Assembly (NCBI GenBank): GCA_949752745.1
Contig: OX457032.1
Coordinates: 16,718,720-16,782,719 of the forward strand
DNA from: Protula sp. h YS-2021
Taxonomy: Eukaryota; Annelida; Polychaeta; Sabellida; Serpulidae
Direction of reading: 5' to 3'
Length of the DNA stretch: 64,000 bases
This document shows, piece after piece, positions 60,000 to 64,000 of this stretch; position 1 is the stretch's first letter, and every line of letters begins with the position of its first letter. Under the pieces are notes generated by a model, which worked only from the letters and a program-made list of their open reading frames with translations, searched no databases and was not told where the DNA came from. Position numbers and translations under genes: made by a program.

Positions 60000-60580
60000 C
60001 TAGTCCTAGATGACTCTTGCGGTCTTCCTATGACAGCAAGAGTCATAGTTTCTACAATAGGAAATGTCATTGATGTCAATTTTCAAATATCGGCGCACGA
60101 CTGGGTCAACGGCGTTATTTTAGAAAGGGTGCATCACATAAATGGCCCAATTATAAAATATGGCGCACAAGTTTTATGGTCAGATAACAATTTTTTACTG
60201 AGAAAAACATGTGTTTTCTTGATATCAGGATATCGAACCCGTCATTATCGCCCACCACAACAGTGAATCCACAGCTGCAAAACCACGCTTTACTCTAGTT
60301 TGGAAGTTTCGCTGAGGTCGAAAATAATGCGCCAGGGTACTTCTCAGTGTGCTTTTAAAGAAAAAGCCCGCCAGGTCGAGCCTTGGTGTCTTTGAACGTG
60401 CGCCGAAAGATCCAGAGCCTCGAAAATTGAGATCAGTGGCCATTTCTATTGCAGGAACTGAGACCCTTTCTGTCCTAGGAAGAGAGAAATGGTCCGCTGG
60501 GACTACAGCGGACCTTTTCTATCTTCCTAGGAGAGAAATCTTGCTGTAATAGGAAGACCGCAAGAGTCATCTAGGACTAG
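60000..60580. mobile_element. TIR element built around family B sequence
   Basis: A perfect 31-bp inverted repeat bounds it: 60000-60030 (ctagtcctagatgactcttg, then cggtcttccta) and its reverse complement at 60550-60580. The interior matches family B in reverse orientation (60040-60470). Further internal palindromic words occur (gtccgctgggactacagcggac near 60490). It has no coding capacity, so it is a non-autonomous DNA element. It is the only copy of family B here with clear ends. Confidence 0.75.
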
Positions 60581-61600
60581 CTCAAAACGTGTATGGATTT
60601 TTTTGTTTCCACTGCAGTCCAACCGGGTGCAAAGAAGTTTAACATAGTATTACGACTGTGAGACGCCCTGGAACTTTTATAACCTGATGTCAGTATTACG
60701 ATCGAATATATGCGGATTCGTACTGTGAATTCTGCGGAAAAGTTCTGTCGTTTCGATCGTAGTAGGTTGGGATAAACGTAAAAAGAAATTTTGTAGAAAT
60801 AATAAAAGCTCAGAGATTGCTTATTAAATCTTAGCGTTCGTATGTTGAAAGAAAATAAGCATTTTCATATTTTGTTCTTGTCATTTCTTTATTATAAAAT
60901 TTAGCCGAAATGACACCTCCCTAAGAAAGGTGTGAAAGTCGGAATTTGGTTATTCTGTTTTGTTAACCTTCCAAACTTTTTACTGGGTGCCTTTGCAATT
61001 CGGAAGCATTTGGCTGTTTTTATTATAGGATTCTTAGCTGCTTGTAAAAGGTAACCGGTGTCAATTTCTTTTAGTGCTCTTCGACACTTTCTTTTGTTGC
61101 TGCAGAAGCATAGACGTTTTTAGGCAAGTTTACTAAATATGATGTAAACACATGCCCCATCCCTGATAAAAGCAAATTCCATCACAAGCTACTCCTGATC
61201 ACTTTTCTAAGATAAAATATAATTAGAAGCCTTAGGTAATTAATATATCTTGAATTTTAATTCAGGTGTATTATGGTTTATTTTGCAGGTGCATGGCACG
61301 CGCGCTCGGGGTTCGTAGATTTAATTGATTTTTTAGTTACTTTTGCTGGCGCAATTATTAGATTTGTTGAATAATGAAAATTGTCAGAAATATATAAAAT
61401 ACACAGTACTGTTTGTTTTAAACTAGTATAAAATTTCTTTTAATCGGCACAGTCCCGGCTTTTTTAAAAAGGAAGAAGAAATCTAACTTCATTGACTTAA
61501 AATGGATTAAAACTGCAGTGTTAAATTTTTATAGGTTGTAAAACATTTTCAGCAATCTTTTAGTTGTTAGTAATTTTCTTTTTATGAATGTAAATTATAG

Positions 61601-64000
61601 TTTCCTAGCGAAATCTACTACAACAATATATCGGAGGAGTTTCTAGAAGAACACAGGGAGGATGATGGCTTGTCAATCAAGGTTAGTTTCTTTCTAATAA
61701 TCCCTTCCTATGTTTTGCAATTTGCCAAAGGAGACTACCCGTATATTAGTGTCTTCACCACTTGGTTTTTTGGCTTGAGTAGGGTTTGTGGGATACCCTG
61801 GTATGTAAAATATACCAGTCACTGGGAGTGAGAGGAATTAATTAGAGTCGTGTCGATAAGTAACCCGGCATATTTTTGGACTAGACGTGCTTTCATTTTT
61901 TGTTGTGGTAAACGACTTATGCTTTGTGTGTAGAATTTCCTGACAATGCTGAAGGTGCACAAAATGTTCAACAAAGCTGTAGACAAAACCTGCAACATTC
62001 ACACTGATGAGTGGAACATTTGCGCCATAGAGAAAGCTATACATCTGCTTGACAGCCATGTCGTCACGTTAGTTTTACCTTGGAAATGCGTGGGAAATTT
62101 GTTATTGTCAGAAGTTTATGCCATTTTTTTGCATATATTCAGTTGTGTGAGACTGCGGTTTTTGCTATCGCTGACTTTACCCCTCTCTTTTTCGGTAGCA
62201 CCCATAAAGCACGCTCTAATTGAAATAGTCATCGGGAGAACATGAGTAATAATCACTGGCTTATTATATTTTTGGTCTTCAGTGACCGAACAGTGTATAG
62301 AATTTGTATTGTGTAAAAGGAAATTGTTTATTAACATTTATATGTGACTGGTGTTATGTTGTAGATTTGAGGAGCTGTATCGCATTCGTATGGCATACCA
62401 AGTGTATGAAAATGCGGATACAAAGGGTTTGCTTCTAACAGAAAAATCTCTTCTCAGGACACTTAAGGTAAATATTCAGTTTCAAAATGCATCAAGAGCA
62501 TCTGTGCTTTCTGTTGACAAAATGTTTTTAGTCTTTAAGTTGCTGTCTATTCTATTAAGGCAGTGCGTCGAATATATATTTAATTTACATTAGAAAAACA
62601 AGAACAACAGTGAAGATGTTTTTATGTAGGGTTATTGCTAAACAACTAGATACTGTTCATGCGTAGAATGTCCGAGATTAGTTAGACATATTGTGGGGGT
62701 TTTTATTCTTTTTTTTTTTTTACGAAATGATAAAAAAGTAAGTACCCAAAATAGGCATCAAGTATTAAGTTGTAGAAGACCACTTTAATAAAAATAAAGA
62801 ACTGAAAACCTACTTTCTTATCTGTTCTTTGCAGATGTGTGACCGGATGATTTCACCGCTAAAAATGTTACAGCGTATAAAACATATGAAAGAGGATTTT
62901 GAAGAGGAAGGCAGAATACAGCTGCATGAATTCCTTGATCTCATTTTATGGTAGATATATCTAGCTTCTTAATTTAGACGTTTTAAAAAGTTGCACTGTA
63001 GAGTATATTAAAGAACCTGACATTGGTTTGTTGCAAGAGCAACGTGTTTGAAGGTGACGGTTAGCCGAGTTGGCGGTCTAATGGTCTCATGGTTCCGGGT
63101 TCGAATCCAACCAGGGGGTGGTAAGCAGGAGAGTGACCGACTCTCCGATTGCCTCATCCAGGCGTATGCAGTGGGTTAAATCACTAAAATGTCTTTCCGC
63201 CACCCCTTTAAACATAAGAAGGGAAGCTGTTCTTGTTTGAGTGATCAAATGTTCTTTTACATTGATGGGTTTTGTTGCTGTGAAAATTCAAACAAGAGCC
63301 AGTCCATGGTATTTGCTGTGCTCATGGAGAATGTTACGTTGATCGTGGCTCTTTTTTTCCTCATTTCTGGCTTGGTTGAGTTGAGGTATTATTTGTAAAA
63401 GCTGTGTATTTCAGGTGTGATGTAATGGAACAAGTTGAACTCGAGCCGCCGGATTTGGACTTTAGCAAAAATGAAGAAGATCTGTATAAAATCACCGACT
63501 TTGAGACGCTGTTACAACACTATGATGAGAAGCTTCACCATCGCTTAAACGAAGAATACCGTACGCAAGAACTGACGTTTGTGAAGGAGAAACACGGCAG
63601 CAAGAAGATGCCTAAAGATGTACCCCCAGTGGACCCAGATGTCAGAAAGAAACAGGTGAAAATTGTGCATTTATTTATGAATTTATTTATGAATTATTCC
63701 TTATTTTTGCTGGAAACTTGCATAAATGGAAGTACTTTTTGTTTGACAGGTCGCTTATCATAAAGAAAAATACAGCTTTCTGCAGAACGAACTTAACCTA
63801 TCGGCACGAAACTGTCACCAAGCGAAGGCGGGCAAAGTGCGCGAGCGACCAATTACCGCGCCGGATTTACTGATATACCACGGCACAGAGGCAAGCATGC
63901 GCTTGAGCACGCTCGACCCAAGGCCGGCCACTGTGTTTGAGACCATTGGCCATTTGATTCGGCCTCTGACAAGGCAGTCGTCGATCGCACTTTCCGGTGA
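61601..64000 (+). CDS. EF-hand protein of unknown identity, six exons, incomplete at both ends
   Basis: Exons 61601-61681, 61934-62067, 62365-62467, 62835-62950, 63415-63655 and 63750 to the window edge all join in phase with GT-AG borders. About 274 aa are seen. The best calcium loop is in exon 4 (DFEEEGRIQLHE: acidic at positions 1, 3, 5 and 12, Gly at 6, Ile at 8). Exon 3 has a weaker one (NADTKGLLLTEK), and exon 2 a degenerate loop (DKTCNIHTDEW). Exons 5 and 6 are charged, with DFETLLQHYDEKLHHRLNEE likely coiled-coil, then a basic Pro-containing part (ERPITAPDLLIYHG, LDPRPATVFETIGHLIRPL). I do not recognise the family. The start codon is not in the exons seen; upstream exons probably lie left of 61601. 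Confidence 0.8.
63055..63200 (+). repeat. tRNA-derived SINE in an intron of the EF-hand gene
   Basis: The tRNA-like head has an A-box-like ttagccgagttggcgg and a perfect B box, ggttcgaatcc (63108-63118), in gggttcgaatccaacc. The body is gtaagcaggagagtgaccg...ctctccgattgcctcatccagg, then cagtgggttaaatcactaaa. The sequence around the head does not close into a full acceptor stem. It is related in layout and words to 2660-2785. Confidence 0.65.

Noticed and set aside
63064..63125. Functional tRNA gene
   Set aside because: The B box is perfect, but no complete acceptor stem or anticodon arm could be folded by eye; a body shared with 2660-2785 points to a SINE.

Overview
The window is eukaryotic, from an invertebrate animal. 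It is AT-rich, and the protein-coding genes are split by GT-AG introns (one GC-AG) into short exons inside long intergenic stretches full of eroded transposons. There are no operons and no bacterial signals. A secreted phospholipase-A2-like gene of the conodipine type and a hAT element with a C2H2 head fit a cnidarian or another early-branching marine invertebrate, but the species cannot be fixed from the sequence.

Layout. 0.3-2.3 kb: a 288-bp tandem duplication, then a three-exon secreted PLA2-like gene (+). 2.3-11.1 kb: no gene seen; a tRNA-derived SINE and a small MITE. 11.1-12.9 kb: a complete U1A/U2B''-type snRNP gene (-). 13-24.3 kb: a repeat-rich block with inverted and direct copies of one repeat family, and two apparently near-identical 1,733-bp direct repeats enclosing a broken hAT transposon. 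24.3-33.3 kb: no gene recognised; a minisatellite and simple repeats. 33.4-39.1 kb: the retromer gene VPS26 (+), with two duplicated alternative versions of one 107-nt exon and a one-base frameshift in exon 3. 39.1-48.9 kb: minisatellites, a cluster of TGACGTCA sites, a tandem array, small coding remnants and further copies of the 13-24 kb repeat family. 48.9-54.0 kb: a five-exon mitochondrial-type DnaJ gene (+) whose introns carry a hairpin-ended repeat and a fold-back element. 54.2-60.6 kb: more hairpin-ended repeats, a dead LINE and a TIR element. 61.6-64.0 kb: six exons of an unnamed EF-hand protein (+), running off the right edge.

The genes are unrelated housekeeping and accessory genes (pre-mRNA splicing, endosomal sorting, mitochondrial chaperone, Ca2+ binding, secreted lipase-like), not one pathway. 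The most notable signal is in VPS26. Exons 6A and 6B have the same length and phase, exactly one must be used to keep the frame, and from memory they resemble the diverged segments of vertebrate VPS26A and VPS26B respectively.
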